Below, piece by piece: positions 1-9,098 of a stretch of 64,000 nucleotides of DNA. Numbering within the stretch: position 1 is the stretch's first letter; each line of letters starts with the position of its first letter. The stretch lies in assembly GCF_012102745.1 (NCBI RefSeq), contig NZ_JAAVSY010000001.1, positions 495,347 through 559,346 of the forward strand. Direction: 5' to 3'. Source of the stretch: Haematospirillum sp. H4485 (GTDB taxonomy: Bacteria; Pseudomonadota; Alphaproteobacteria; Rhodospirillales; Rhodospirillaceae). The translations under genes and the position numbers were made by a program. A model generated the notes under the pieces. It did no database searches. It was not told the origin of the DNA and saw only the letters and a program-made list of their open reading frames with translations.

Positions 1-108
1 CTCCCCCGTCCGCGGGTTCTTCCGGGCCTCGTAGTAACGATTTCCAAACTCATCAGTGCCAACCTGGCGACCGCAGAGCAGGGTATGTACCAAGGTGCCG
101 GTGATCAT
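1..108 (-). CDS. NADH:ubiquinone oxidoreductase accessory subunit, NDUFA12 family (partial, 5' end only)
   Basis: The first 36 codons of a leftward gene are visible; the rest lies beyond the left edge. The peptide begins MITGTLVHTLLCGRQVGTDE and continues with FGNRYYEARKNPRTGE. The pattern GxxVGxDxFGNRYYE is typical of the NDUFA12/B17.2 family, a small accessory subunit of respiratory complex I found in mitochondria and alphaproteobacteria. The start is well supported: rightward of the ATG, on the minus strand, there is an AGGAGG ribosome site (118-123) about nine bases before it. The gene diverges from nrdJ. The product should act peripherally on complex I at the inner membrane. The identification rests on the N-terminus only. 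Confidence 0.75.
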   Translation of the reverse strand, partial: MITGTLVHTLLCGRQVGTDEFGNRYYEARKNPRTGE

Positions 109-180
109 CCTCGCACGCCTCCTTCGAGAACAGGAAACTAGGGTGTACCAGCATTAACCGGCACAAATCAACAGGAGAGG

Positions 181-204
181 CCCTGTGAAGGGGGCTTCAC
201 AGGG
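181..204. repeat. Perfect 10-bp inverted repeat, 4-nt loop
   Basis: CCCTGTGAAG at 181-190 is followed by GGGG and then CTTCACAGGG at 195-204, an uninterrupted stem. It lies in the 390-bp divergent region between the NDUFA12-like gene and nrdJ, about 75 bases before the NDUFA12 start codon, so it could fold in that gene's leader. There is no T tract on either side, so it is not a standard intrinsic terminator. Role unknown: a leader hairpin or a protein-binding dyad. Confidence 0.6.
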
Positions 205-283
205 TACCACTCCCCTTATTATGAGGCAAACCCCCGGCAGCGTCCAGCGTGCACAGATACAAACACGGCACGGCATTGGAATA

Positions 284-321
284 ACCTGGACGGAGAACAA
301 CATTTTTTTTGCCGTCCAGGT
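284..321. repeat. 10-bp inverted repeat with T-rich loop upstream of nrdJ
   Basis: ACCTGGACGG (284-293) and CCGTCCAGGT (312-321) are exact inverted copies separated by 18 bases, which include a run of eight T. The element sits just upstream of the NrdR-like boxes and of the likely nrdJ promoter. A further CGTCCAG copy occurs at 241-247. It could be a second regulator site or an RNA hairpin. The sequence does not decide which. Confidence 0.5.
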
Positions 322-351
322 CAGATAATTGATTTGTTCGCGACAGCCATA

Positions 352-399
352 AATCGTAATGTAGTGTTGTTGAAGCGAATGAAGCACTACATATTGTGC
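352..399 (+). promoter_or_regulatory. Tandem NrdR-like boxes upstream of nrdJ
   Basis: The downstream box GCACTACATATTGTGC (384-399) closely follows the NrdR box pattern acaCwAtATaTwGtgt and is almost a perfect palindrome. A weaker copy, AATCGTAATGTAGTGT, lies at 352-367 with a good right half. Their centres are 32 bp apart, and NrdR sites typically occur as pairs about three helical turns apart. NrdR is the ATP/dATP-sensing repressor of ribonucleotide reductase genes. The boxes lie 100-147 bp before the nrdJ start and probably overlap its promoter; a weak -35-like TTGTTC is at 334-339. The strong box is well supported, the weak one mainly by spacing. Confidence 0.65.
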
Positions 400-498
400 T
401 TGCATCGCGTCTCACAGAAAAATCATCCACCGGACACCCTCCGGAAGACCTGCGATGCAGAACCGCATGTCACCAGCGGAAAAAAGGCTGAGAGCGCC

Positions 499-3400
499 AT
501 GAAGATCAACCGTCTGTTCACAACCAAAAGCCAAGATGCTTACGCCGGAATAGAATTCCGCACAGCATCCAGTGAAATTCGCAACCCGGACGGCTCGATG
601 GTGTTCCGACATGCCGATATCGTTGTTCCCTCTGCTTGGAGCCAGGTTGCAACCGATATCCTGGCACAAAAATACTTTCGGCAGCGTGGCGTCCCCAAGA
701 CGGTAAAACCAGTACGGGAAAAGGGCGTACCCTCTTTTCTGCAAAGACGCATTGCCGATGTTGATGCCATGGCTTCTCTTCCGGAAGCCGAACGCAGCGG
801 GGGAGAGCATGATGCCCGGCAGGTTTTTGACCGCATGGCTGGTACATGGGCTTATTGGGGGTGGAAAGGCGGTTACTTCTCAACAGAACAGGATGCTGCA
901 GCCTTCTATGACGAGACACGTCACATGCTGGCCCGCCAAATTGGTGCCCCGAACTCCCCACAGTGGTTCAATACAGGACTGCACTGGGCCTATGGGATCG
1001 ACAGCAAGGGACAAGGGCATTTCTACGTTGATTACCAAAGCGGAAAGCTGACACGTTCGACATCGGCATACGAACACCCCCAACCTCATGCCTGCTTTAT
1101 TCAGTCGGTCAATGACGATCTGGTGGGGGATGGCGGTATCATGGACCTGTGGGTCCGTGAAGCACGCCTGTTCAAATACGGTTCCGGAACCGGCAGCAAT
1201 TTCTCGACCCTGCGTGGAGAGAATGAACCCTTGGCTGGTGGGGGGCGGTCGTCTGGCTTGATGAGTTTCCTGAAAATTGGCGACAGGGCCGCCGGAGCGA
1301 TCAAATCCGGCGGAACAACACGCCGGGCTGCCAAAATGGTTATTGTTGACATCGACCATCCAGATATTGAGTCCTTTATTGACTGGAAAATGCGGGAGGA
1401 GCAGAAGGTCGCCGCCCTTGTCGCAGGATCGCGCAGTATCCGTCGCTACACACGTGCCCTGCTGGCTGCATGCCGGAATGCAACGGGGGAGCCCGAAGCC
1501 CGCTGTGACCCGGATCGCAATGCCTCTCTGAAGAAGGTCATCCGGGAAGCACGCAAGGCCGATGTTCCCGAAGCGTTGATCCACCGCACCCTTCAGCTGG
1601 CAGCCGAAGGCTTTGTCGATATCACCTTCCCGGAATACAGCACAGACTGGGACTCCGAAGCCTATGCCACGGTTTCCGGCCAGAATTCCAACAACACCGT
1701 CAGGATCAGTAATGTGTTCCTGGAAGCTGTTCGCGAGAACAAGGACTGGACCCTGCGACAGCGCACAGATGGTACAATAGCAAAAACTGTTCCGGCCCGA
1801 GACCTGTGGGACCGCATTGCCGAAGCTGCCTGGTCCTGTGCCGATCCCGGGGTCCAGTTCGATACCACCATCAACGAGTGGCATACCTGTCCCGTATCCG
1901 GCCGGATCAATGCATCAAACCCCTGCTCCGAATATATGTTTCTGGATGATACAGCCTGTAATCTGGCATCCCTGAACCTGATGGCGTTCCGGGAAAAAGA
2001 TGGCACCTTCAACAGCGCCACCTTTGCCCATGCCTGCCGCCTGTGGACGCTGGTGCTTGAAATATCGGTCATGATGGCACAGTTCCCGTCAGCACGTATC
2101 GCCGAGCAGTCGTTCCGCTTCCGTACCCTCGGGCTGGGATATGCCAACCTGGGTGGCTTCCTGATGGCCAATGGCATCCCCTATGACAGCGAGGAAGGCC
2201 GGGCTACGTGTGCCGCCATCACAGCCTTGATGACCGGAACTGCCTATGCAACCTCTGCCGAGATTGCCAGTGAACTGGGGGCTTTCGCCGGATATGCCGA
2301 CAACGCCCCGCATATGATGCGTGTAATCCGCAATCATCATCGGGCAGCCCATGGACATACAGAAGGGTACGAGGACCTCAGCGTTGCGCCACCCCCCCTC
2401 AATGCCGCAGCCTGCACCGATATCCAGTTGACAGAGATGGCCCGACAATCCTGGGATCATGCCCTTTCAATGGGAAAACGACACGGATTCCGCAATGCCC
2501 AGGTCAGTGTCATCGCACCCACCGGGACAATCGGGCTGGTCATGGACTGTGACACCACCGGCATAGAGCCGGACTTTTCGCTGGTGAAGTTCAAGAAGCT
2601 GGCCGGGGGCGGATACTTCCGGATCATCAATCGTATGGTCCCTCTGGCACTGCATTCTCTCGGATACCGCTATGCCGAGATTGATGCCATTGTATCCCAT
2701 GCCCTTGGTCATGGATCCTTGGAAAAGGCCCCGGATATCAACCATGAAGCCCTCTCCCGTCTTGGTTTCACACCCGAGGTTCTGGACAAGCTGGAACAAG
2801 CCCTCAAATCTGCATTTGATATCCGTTTTGTCTTCAACAAGTGGACGCTGGGAGATGATTTCTGCCGCACCGTTCTCGGTTTCAGCAACACCATAACCGA
2901 TGACCCGGGATTTGACATGCTGAAGGCTCTTGGCTTCAACCAGGAACAGATTGAACGTGCCAACACGTGGGTATGTGGCTCCATGACCATAGAGGGAGCA
3001 CCTCATCTAAAACCGGAACACCTGCCGGTCTTTGACTGCGCAAACCCATGTGGCCGCACCGGGACCCGGTTTCTATCCGCTGAAAGTCATATCCAGATGA
3101 TGGCTGCGGCCCAGCCATTCATTTCTGGTGCCATTTCAAAGACCGTCAACATGCCAAACCATGCCACCGTGGCAGAATGCCGACGTGTCTATGAACTATC
3201 GTGGTCACTGGGACTCAAAGCCAACGCACTCTATCGTGATGGATCCAAATTGTCGCAGCCCTTGCAGGCTGTACTGGATACCCATCCCGACGACGATACC
3301 GAAAATGCCATTGATCTTGTTGAAACAGTTGTCAAGGCGCCCTCTCCGCAGCGGGCTGCCCTTGTGGCCGAAAAGGTCACGGAGCGTCTGATCAGGACAG

Positions 3401-4107
3401 CTGTGCGCCGTCGCCTTCCCGACCGGCGCAAGGGATATACCCAGAAAGCCGTCGTTGGCGGCCACAAGGTGTACCTGCGAACAGGAGAGTATGAGGATGG
3501 GACGCTCGGCGAGCTGTTCATTGACATGCACAAGGAAGGAGCGGCTTTCAGGTCCTTGATGAATAACTTTGCCATCGCCATTTCAATCGGCCTGCAATAT
3601 GGCGTGCCGCTGGAAGAGTTCGTCGAGGCATTTACCTTTGTCCGCTTCGAACCGTCCGGCGTAGTGGAGGGAAATGACGCCATCAAAATGGCCACTTCCA
3701 TTCTTGACTATATCTTCCGGGAGGTTGCAGTTAGCTACTTGGGTCGCACCGATCTGGCCCATGTTGAACCTGCGGACCTGGTTCCCGATGCCATTGGCGA
3801 CGGCCATGAAGAAGGTGACTTGGACCAATGGGGTGAAAACCTGGTCGAACGCACTGTTTCCAAGGGGTACGTTCGCACGGCTGACCTGTCCAACCTGTAT
3901 GTTCTGAAAACAGCACAGGGCGGCGGGAACAGCTATGGCAGTACGCTTCCCAGCACTCCTTCAGCTGATCGCAGCAATCGTATCCGGGAAGCACGCCTGA
4001 AAGGATACGAAGGTGACAGCTGCACGGAGTGCGGCAACTTCACACTGGTCCGCAATGGTACTTGCATGAAATGCGAAACATGCGGCTCGACCAGCGGCTG
4101 CTCGTAA
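499..4107 (+). CDS. nrdJ: Vitamin B12-dependent (class II) ribonucleoside reductase
   Basis: The 1202-residue product reduces ribonucleotides to deoxyribonucleotides using adenosylcobalamin to make the thiyl radical, so it needs neither oxygen nor a second radical subunit. The ATG at 499 is chosen because the product then starts [18 protein letters not shown], as in alphaproteobacterial NrdJ; the open frame continues 55 codons further upstream without family similarity. The NPCSE motif (about residues 474-478) gives the active-site Asn, Cys and Glu, and a substrate-end cysteine lies in PHACFIQSV. The C-terminus has two CxxC pairs (CTEC, CMKC) followed by CGSTSGCS, the redox tail that re-reduces the active site. 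Size agrees with the large NrdJ form. It stands alone and is probably under NrdR control. Confidence 0.95.
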   Translation: MKINRLFTTKSQDAYAGIEFRTASSEIRNPDGSMVFRHADIVVPSAWSQVATDILAQKYFRQRGVPKTVKPVREKGVPSFLQRRIADVDAMASLPEAERSGGEHDARQVFDRMAGTWAYWGWKGGYFSTEQDAAAFYDETRHMLARQIGAPNSPQWFNTGLHWAYGIDSKGQGHFYVDYQSGKLTRSTSAYEHPQPHACFIQSVNDDLVGDGGIMDLWVREARLFKYGSGTGSNFSTLRGENEPLAGGGRSSGLMSFLKIGDRAAGAIKSGGTTRRAAKMVIVDIDHPDIESFIDWKMREEQKVAALVAGSRSIRRYTRALLAACRNATGEPEARCDPDRNASLKKVIREARKADVPEALIHRTLQLAAEGFVDITFPEYSTDWDSEAYATVSGQNSNNTVRISNVFLEAVRENKDWTLRQRTDGTIAKTVPARDLWDRIAEAAWSCADPGVQFDTTINEWHTCPVSGRINASNPCSEYMFLDDTACNLASLNLMAFREKDGTFNSATFAHACRLWTLVLEISVMMAQFPSARIAEQSFRFRTLGLGYANLGGFLMANGIPYDSEEGRATCAAITALMTGTAYATSAEIASELGAFAGYADNAPHMMRVIRNHHRAAHGHTEGYEDLSVAPPPLNAAACTDIQLTEMARQSWDHALSMGKRHGFRNAQVSVIAPTGTIGLVMDCDTTGIEPDFSLVKFKKLAGGGYFRIINRMVPLALHSLGYRYAEIDAIVSHALGHGSLEKAPDINHEALSRLGFTPEVLDKLEQALKSAFDIRFVFNKWTLGDDFCRTVLGFSNTITDDPGFDMLKALGFNQEQIERANTWVCGSMTIEGAPHLKPEHLPVFDCANPCGRTGTRFLSAESHIQMMAAAQPFISGAISKTVNMPNHATVAECRRVYELSWSLGLKANALYRDGSKLSQPLQAVLDTHPDDDTENAIDLVETVVKAPSPQRAALVAEKVTERLIRTAVRRRLPDRRKGYTQKAVVGGHKVYLRTGEYEDGTLGELFIDMHKEGAAFRSLMNNFAIAISIGLQYGVPLEEFVEAFTFVRFEPSGVVEGNDAIKMATSILDYIFREVAVSYLGRTDLAHVEPADLVPDAIGDGHEEGDLDQWGENLVERTVSKGYVRTADLSNLYVLKTAQGGGNSYGSTLPSTPSADRSNRIREARLKGYEGDSCTECGNFTLVRNGTCMKCETCGSTSGCS

Positions 4108-4157
4108 AAAGAAAGGGACCTGCACACAAGCCCCTTTCCTTTCCCGGGCTTCGGTAC

Positions 4158-6293
4158 TCAGGGTGAGGGCACGTGGCGTGCCCTCACCCTTCCTGTCTTG
4201 GAAGCGTTCGCAGGACGACGCCCCTGCCCGGCGTGCGTGGTAAAGAATGACTGCGTACCGTGTTTGCGCCCGGTACGCTTTCCCTCCCCCCCCTGTCTTC
4301 CGGTCCCTGCAGGCTGCCAGGACGGCACAAGATGCTTCTTGCCATTTCCAATAAGATCTGCGCGCCCCATGCGCTGTAACGCCTCGCGCAGCATGGGCCA
4401 ATTTTCCGGGTCATGGTAACGCAGGAATGCCTTGTGCAAACGACGCTGCCTCAAGCCCCGGGGCGTATACACAATGTCTCCCTCATCGCGTTTCACAGGC
4501 TTGAGCGGATTGCGCTCGCTGCGATACATGGCCGCAGCCAGCGACATGGGGGATGGTAGAAAAGCCTGAACCTGATCGGCCCTGAATCCATTGCGTTTCA
4601 ACCAGAGTGCCAGATTCATCATGTCCTCATCCGTTGTGCCGGGATGAGCCGCAATAAAATAGGGGATAAGGTACTGCTCTTTCCCGGTCTCGCGGGAGTA
4701 TTTCTCGAACAGGGTACGAAACGCTTCGTAGGTCCCGATCCCCGGCTTCATCATCTTGGACAGGGGACCTTCTTCGGTATGCTCGGGCGCAATCTTCAGA
4801 TAACCGCCCACATGATGCGTAGTAAGTTCCCGCACATATTCCGGACTTCGGACTGCAAGGTCATAGCGTAAACCGGACGCAATCAGGATTTTCTTGATCC
4901 CGTCAATATCCCTGGCCTTGCGGTATAGCTGGACAAGACTGCTGTGATCTGTGTTCAGGTTGCTGCAAATGGATGGATACACACAGGATGGCCGACGGCA
5001 CACATCCTGGATAGCCTGATCCTTGCAGGCCAGACGATACATATTTGCCGTAGGACCACCCAGATCGGAGATAACACCGGTAAAACCCTTGGTCTTGTCG
5101 CGGATTAATTCAATCTCTTTCAGGACCGATGCCTCGGACCGACTTTGGATAATGCGGCCTTCGTGTTCCGTAATGGAGCAAAAAGAACACCCACCAAAAC
5201 ATCCCCGCATAATATTGACCGAAAACCGGATCATCTCCCAAGCAGGTATCCGTGCATCACCGTACGACGGATGAGGGGCACGGGCATAAGGCAAGCCAAA
5301 CACATGATCCATTTCCGCCGTCGTCAAGGGGATAGGCGGAGGTGTCAGCCAAACCTCCTTGTCCCCGTGACGCTGGACCAGAGCCCGGGCGTTACCGGGA
5401 TTGCTTTCAAGATGCAGGATACGCGAAGCGTGACCATACAGCACCTTGTCATCTGCCACGGATTCGAACGAAGGAAGACGTACAACCGTTCTCTCCGCAG
5501 GATGATCAGCCGTATTCACCCGACGCAAAGCACTCTCGCCACCAGCCACTTCCGCACCCTCTCCCACATGGCGGCTGGCGCAATCAATCGTACTGGCATC
5601 CAGCACAACCCAGCCCTCGGGAACGGAGTCACGCATGACGGCAACGCCCCTTATATCCGTCATGGTGCGCGGATGCTGACCCCGGGCAGCACGATGGGCA
5701 ATCTCTACAATGGCACGTTCGGCATTGCCATAGCACAAGATGTCAGCCTTGCTGTCCATCAGAACGGACCGGCGCACCTTGTCTGACCAATAGTCATAAT
5801 GAGCAATCCGGCGAAGCGAAGCTTCTATACCGCCAATAACGATCGGCACGTCCCGCCATGCTTCGCGGCAACGCTGTGAATAGACAATCACAGCCCGGTC
5901 AGGACGCTTCCCACCTTCATCGTTGGGCGTATAACTGTCATTGTGGCGGATGCGGCGGTCCGAGGTATAGTGATTGACCATCGAATCCATATTGCCGGCC
6001 GTCACCCCAAAAAACAGGTTGGGACGACCCAGAGCCCGGAAAGCATCCGGGTTTGTCCAGTCCGGCTGGGCAATGATACCAACACGAAAGCCTTGATCTT
6101 CCCACGTGCGCCCAATAACCGCCATGCCGAAACTGGGGTGATCGACATAAGCATCCCCGGTCACAAGGATGATATCGCAACTGTCCCAACCCAGCGCATC
6201 CATTTCGGCACGACTTGTGGGAAGAAACGGCGCTGTCCCAAACCGACTGGCCCAGTGCTTCCGATACGATGTTATGGCCTTGGCGCTGTCCAT
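4158..6293 (-). CDS. YgiQ family radical SAM protein (UPF0313)
   Basis: A 711-residue radical SAM protein of the YgiQ family. The [4Fe-4S]/SAM motif is seen as CFGGCSFC (CxxxCxxC) within [19 protein letters not shown]. The N-terminal region starting [14 protein letters not shown] and the segments [17 protein letters not shown] and [16 protein letters not shown] are family signatures. The reaction is not established. The start at 6293 is preferred over an in-frame ATG six codons upstream because AGGAGAGAG lies seven bases before it. The C-terminal 40-50 residues are basic and low in complexity and end in the 14-bp hairpin at 4160-4190. It follows the universal stress protein gene in the same direction, with a 220-bp gap that holds hairpins. 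Confidence 0.9.
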   Translation of the reverse strand: MDSAKAITSYRKHWASRFGTAPFLPTSRAEMDALGWDSCDIILVTGDAYVDHPSFGMAVIGRTWEDQGFRVGIIAQPDWTNPDAFRALGRPNLFFGVTAGNMDSMVNHYTSDRRIRHNDSYTPNDEGGKRPDRAVIVYSQRCREAWRDVPIVIGGIEASLRRIAHYDYWSDKVRRSVLMDSKADILCYGNAERAIVEIAHRAARGQHPRTMTDIRGVAVMRDSVPEGWVVLDASTIDCASRHVGEGAEVAGGESALRRVNTADHPAERTVVRLPSFESVADDKVLYGHASRILHLESNPGNARALVQRHGDKEVWLTPPPIPLTTAEMDHVFGLPYARAPHPSYGDARIPAWEMIRFSVNIMRGCFGGCSFCSITEHEGRIIQSRSEASVLKEIELIRDKTKGFTGVISDLGGPTANMYRLACKDQAIQDVCRRPSCVYPSICSNLNTDHSSLVQLYRKARDIDGIKKILIASGLRYDLAVRSPEYVRELTTHHVGGYLKIAPEHTEEGPLSKMMKPGIGTYEAFRTLFEKYSRETGKEQYLIPYFIAAHPGTTDEDMMNLALWLKRNGFRADQVQAFLPSPMSLAAAMYRSERNPLKPVKRDEGDIVYTPRGLRQRRLHKAFLRYHDPENWPMLREALQRMGRADLIGNGKKHLVPSWQPAGTGRQGGEGKRTGRKHGTQSFFTTHAGQGRRPANASKTGRVRARHVPSP
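4160..4190. repeat. Perfect 14-bp hairpin between convergent nrdJ and ygiQ ends
   Basis: AGGGTGAGGGCACG (4160-4173), TGG, then CGTGCCCTCACCCT (4177-4190) form a perfect GC-rich stem with a 3-nt loop. It overlaps the last ten codons and stop of the leftward ygiQ gene and lies about 50 bases past the nrdJ stop. No T run follows on either strand, so it would act as a transcript-stabilising or pausing hairpin, or as a weak bidirectional terminator. A looser GAAAGGG/CCCTTTC dyad lies nearer nrdJ at about 4112-4138. Confidence 0.55.
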
Positions 6294-6313
6294 ACTCTCT
6301 CCTGACAACACGA

Positions 6314-6335
6314 AAACACCCGGAACAGGGTGTTT
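6314..6335 (-). terminator. Hairpin before ygiQ; possible terminator of the upstream gene or attenuator
   Basis: Read leftward, AAACACCC, a 6-nt loop and GGGTGTTT form an 8-bp stem followed by TTCGTGTTG, a modest U-rich tail. It lies 179 bases past the stress-protein stop but only about 20 bases before the ygiQ start, next to its ribosome site. A second 8-bp stem (GCAGGGTC/GACCCTGC) lies at 6369-6390. The 6294-6513 gap holds nothing else recognisable; no clear ygiQ promoter was seen. Confidence 0.45.
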
Positions 6336-6513
6336 CCAGCCCGGGTGCGGACAATACGCGAGAGCACAGCAGGGTCAAGAAAGACCCTGCCTTCCGGAAC
6401 CCAAAACCGCCGGATGCCCTTTTTATAAGGCACCCGACAACAACCATGGCGCTATTCAAAGCCCACGAATCATCCCTTGGATCAATAACCTGTCCGAATC
6501 CGGGACCACAATC

Positions 6514-7350
6514 CTAGTGGGACATCAGGATAGGAATTCCGGCATGACGCAACAAATGGCTGGTCACGCCACCCAGAACCATTTCGCGCAGACGCGAACG
6601 CCCCCAGGCTCCGGTCACGATCAAATCTGCATTGGCGGCCTGAGCACACTGCAGCAAGGTCTGCCCGATGTCATAGCATACATCTCCAACCACTTTTCCG
6701 TCGGCTTTCACACCATGATGGGAAAGATTGGGCATGATGGTAAGCTGTGCATCATCCTGGCGGATTTTCTCATCATGACGTGTATCGTCCACCGCAATAA
6801 CTTCGACACGCTGCGCAGCCTTCAGCAGAGGCATCGCGTCATGAACAGCACGACAGGACTCCCGGCTTGAGTTCCAGCCTACAACAATCCGGTCACCAAG
6901 CGTATCAACCTGCACCGATCCCGGCAGAACCAGAACAGGTGCGCCGGAATCCAGAAGCAGAAGATCAGAAAGGTTCCGTTGTGCGTCTGTTGCCGGATCA
7001 TCGGGGTTATATTGCCCAACAACAGTCAAGTCAGCATGCATGGCATGATGAACAGCCTCGTCGACCAAATCACCTTCAAGCTGTTTCCAATATGCCTTGG
7101 CATAACGGGACGCCCTGTCATCGAAAACAGCTTTTGCCTCCCCTTGGGCGGCGATAGAACAAGCTTCTACGGCTTCCAGAAAATCAGCAGCAACCTGCCC
7201 TTCAATAAAAGGCGGGAAAGAGGGGGACTGACGCACAAAAAGCACCGTGACATGGGCATCAAAACGCACAGCAAGCTTCAGGGCAACATCCAGACGCAGC
7301 GCAAACCCGGGTGTCGTATCTGCAATCACGAGAATATCTTTGAATGACAC
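6514..7350 (-). CDS. Universal stress protein with two Usp domains
   Basis: A cytoplasmic protein of about 278 residues with two UspA folds in tandem. The first begins SFKDILVIADTTPG and the second, around residue 150, begins DRIVVGWNSSRESCRA. The second carries the nucleotide-binding pattern G-x2-G-x9-G as GAWGRSRLREMVLGG, so ATP binding is likely there; the first domain lacks a clear copy. Tandem Usp proteins of this type are linked to stress and stationary phase in many proteobacteria. The GTG start at 7350 is chosen because AGGAG ends seven to eight bases upstream; a TTG two codons earlier sits too close to that ribosome site. It diverges from the thioredoxin-NHL gene. Confidence 0.85.
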   Translation of the reverse strand: MSFKDILVIADTTPGFALRLDVALKLAVRFDAHVTVLFVRQSPSFPPFIEGQVAADFLEAVEACSIAAQGEAKAVFDDRASRYAKAYWKQLEGDLVDEAVHHAMHADLTVVGQYNPDDPATDAQRNLSDLLLLDSGAPVLVLPGSVQVDTLGDRIVVGWNSSRESCRAVHDAMPLLKAAQRVEVIAVDDTRHDEKIRQDDAQLTIMPNLSHHGVKADGKVVGDVCYDIGQTLLQCAQAANADLIVTGAWGRSRLREMVLGGVTSHLLRHAGIPILMSH

Positions 7351-7512
7351 GCACAATCTCCTGCATAGTCCCGGATTATATCAGGTACACAAAACTGTCT
7401 CTGGCATCATACCCGGATGTACGCATTCCTCAACCCCCGTTCGTACAACACAGACCGAAATCACCTGCCTTGTCTGCTATCATTTCCCATATATCGCGAG
7501 GTATCCGGAATC

Positions 7513-8994
7513 ATGTACGGCCCCGTCCATGCACCTGAGCTGAAAGGCAAAGACCTTGTCTGGATCAATACTCCGTCGCCTCTGCTGCTGTCAGATCTCA
7601 GGGGGCGTCTGGTTATTCTGGATTTCTGGACCTTTTGTTGCATCAATTGCATTCAGGTCATGCCAACGCTTAAACAGATTGAAAATGCATTTCCCGATGA
7701 TGTTGTTGTCATTGGCGTCCACTCTCCCAAATTTATGGCCGAGGAAAATGCGAACGCTGTACGCAGTGCCGTACAGCGTTATGATCTGACACATCCTGTG
7801 CTTCATGATCCCCACCATATCCTGTGGAATCAGTATGCTGTCAGGGCGTGGCCAACACTGGTGTTTATTGGCCCTGACGGAAAAATCATCGGACGTCTGG
7901 AGGGAGAACCTGACCCTGAACGCCTGGAAAGTGCCGTACGGGACATTGTTACCGAGATAAACCAACAAGGCCAGAAAGGGACAGGAGTAAAACGACATCT
8001 CTCGACGCCATTGGAGCGCAGCGGAAATCTGCGCTTTCCCGGCAAGATCAAGCCAATCCCGAACAGTACGCGTGCCGGTGGCACCCCGGCATGGGCCGTT
8101 GCTGATTCCGGTCATCACCGCATCAGTGTTCTGGATGATTCTGGAACACTGCTGTTCCAGGTCGGAAATGGCAAGCCGGGATACCAAGACGGAGACAGGG
8201 AAAAATGCCGCTTCAACAGCCCCCAGGGTCTTGTCTGCACAAAAACTGATATCTTTGTTGCAGATACAGGAAATCACTCTGTTCGCCGTATCAATCTCAA
8301 AAGCGGGCATGCTTCAACCTTGGGCGGCAATGGGCAACGCGGCACACCGATCCTTGGCACCCACGAAGCACCACATACGGCGCTAGCGTCTCCCTGGGAT
8401 CTGGAGATCCACGAACAGACCCTGTGGATTGCCAACGCGGGCACGCATCAAATCCTCGCCCTGGATCTTGACCGCATGATGATCCGTCAAGCGGCAGGAA
8501 GCGGGGGTGAGGATCTACTGGATGGAGCCGCAAGGCACGCACTTCTGGCCCAACCCAGCGGATTATATTGGAGGGAAGAGGAACAGGCGCTGTACTTCGC
8601 CGACAGCGAAACATCATCCATACGGCGCCTTGTTGTTGCGCGGAATACAGTCGAAACCCTTGCGGGGCAAGGATTATTTGACTTCGGCTTACAAGATGGG
8701 CCTGGCAAACAGGCTCTCCTGCAACACCCATTGGGCCTCTGCGGCCATGGGAAGACCATGTACGTTGCCGACAGCTACAACAGCTGTATTCGTATGATCG
8801 ATACGGCCACTCAGGTCGTGACAACACTTGATCACAGTAAGCTGGAATGCCCCGACATGCTGTGCCAACCCCTGGGAGAACCGGCCGGGATTTGGTGTGA
8901 CGGGGAGTCCAGGTTGCTGGTCAGCGACACCAACAATCACAGAATTTTGGAAATTCATCGCCACAACAATACGATGATATCGTGGTATTCGTAA
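7513..8994 (+). CDS. Thioredoxin-like domain plus NHL-repeat protein
   Basis: A 493-residue protein with an N-terminal thioredoxin/TlpA-like fold (about residues 1-150) fused to NHL beta-propeller repeats. The redox motif is FWTFCCINCIQV, with CINC as the CxxC pair. Later segments such as VADTGNHSVRRI, VADSYNSCIRMID and VSDTNNHRILEI are NHL repeats that would form a propeller. The layout matches the NHLRC2-type family, whose bacterial role is poorly known. No signal peptide is evident, so it is probably cytoplasmic. The ATG at 7513 is chosen since the thioredoxin fold starts right after it; a weak GAGG lies about 11 bases before. It precedes hemA by about 100 bases. Confidence 0.85.
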   Translation: MYGPVHAPELKGKDLVWINTPSPLLLSDLRGRLVILDFWTFCCINCIQVMPTLKQIENAFPDDVVVIGVHSPKFMAEENANAVRSAVQRYDLTHPVLHDPHHILWNQYAVRAWPTLVFIGPDGKIIGRLEGEPDPERLESAVRDIVTEINQQGQKGTGVKRHLSTPLERSGNLRFPGKIKPIPNSTRAGGTPAWAVADSGHHRISVLDDSGTLLFQVGNGKPGYQDGDREKCRFNSPQGLVCTKTDIFVADTGNHSVRRINLKSGHASTLGGNGQRGTPILGTHEAPHTALASPWDLEIHEQTLWIANAGTHQILALDLDRMMIRQAAGSGGEDLLDGAARHALLAQPSGLYWREEEQALYFADSETSSIRRLVVARNTVETLAGQGLFDFGLQDGPGKQALLQHPLGLCGHGKTMYVADSYNSCIRMIDTATQVVTTLDHSKLECPDMLCQPLGEPAGIWCDGESRLLVSDTNNHRILEIHRHNNTMISWYS

Positions 8995-9098
8995 GCAAAG
9001 CTGTTGTTCTGCCTTGCCCCAAAGCAATACAGGCGTGATAAACAGGTCTTGTTTGCCCGAAAGCTGGCCCGCGTCGTCCGGGCGGAGGATTATTGAGA

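Noticed and set aside
430..470. B12-riboswitch-like box (CGGAAGACCTGC) before nrdJ
   Set aside because: Resembles GGAGACCTGCC, but has an extra base, and the other conserved riboswitch parts (GCAACTG, GCCACTG) are absent upstream.
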